This document shows positions 43,128 to 64,000 of a stretch of DNA of 64,000 nt, piece by piece; the first letter of the stretch is position 1; every line of letters begins with the position of its first letter. The DNA lies in the NCBI RefSeq assembly GCF_043641665.1, contig NC_092189.1:16646833-16710832 (forward strand), read 5' to 3'. The stretch is from Enoplosus armatus. Lineage: Eukaryota > Chordata > Actinopteri > Centrarchiformes > Enoplosidae. Position numbers and translations under genes: made by a program. The notes beneath the pieces were generated by a model that did no database searches, was not told the origin of the DNA, and worked only from the letters and a program-made list of their open reading frames with translations.

Positions 43128-64000
<20,873 letters not shown>

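Overview
The window is animal nuclear DNA, almost certainly from a ray-finned fish and probably a percomorph teleost. The coding exons are short, split by spliceosomal introns, and read as a vertebrate diaphanous-type formin. Introns are a few kilobases long, where the mammalian gene is far larger. Long (CA)n tracts, LINE 3' tails ending in (TCTGAT)n or 'ATAAATAAATTTGACTTGACT', and a foldback MITE of a type I associate with percomorph genomes all fit. Nothing bacterial, viral or organellar was seen. CRISPR arrays and operons do not apply, and no tRNA or rRNA gene was recognised.

The only gene I can support is the middle of diaph2 (diaphanous-related formin 2), on the minus strand. Seven exons are placed with splice sites and a continuous reading frame: 63284-63400 (end of the FH3/dimerisation region), 58791-58909, 57083-57147 and 56159-56263 (coiled-coil linker), 52610-52672 (a 21-codon coiled-coil exon), 48863-49240 (the entire proline-rich FH1 plus the linker to FH2) and 43128-43242 (start of FH2, lasso segment). 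They total 962 bp, about 320 codons. The N-terminal GBD/FH3 exons lie beyond the right edge. The rest of FH2 and the DAD were not found in the left 43 kb and presumably lie beyond the left edge. The FENPDLFA motif and the [14 protein letters not shown] linker favour DIAPH2 over DIAPH1 or DIAPH3. The family binds Rho GTPases at its N terminus, recruits profilin-actin through FH1 and nucleates and elongates unbranched actin filaments with FH2.

Layout: 1-43127 is one very long intron, or nearly so, with microsatellites, a foldback MITE (14471-15103), a hAT-like MITE (23895-24057), LINE tails and several stretches that look like conserved non-coding DNA. 43128-63400 holds the exons and six complete introns. 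63401-64000 is the 3' end of an intron with U12-type (minor spliceosome) features and an AC rather than AG end.

The points most worth checking are: the apparent AT-AC U12 intron; a (TG)n tract jammed against the acceptor of an in-frame 63-bp exon, suggesting regulated skipping; and a CpG- and splice-donor-rich patch at 48070-48700 inside an intron that could be an unannotated promoter or first exon on the plus strand. No wholly new multi-gene system was found.
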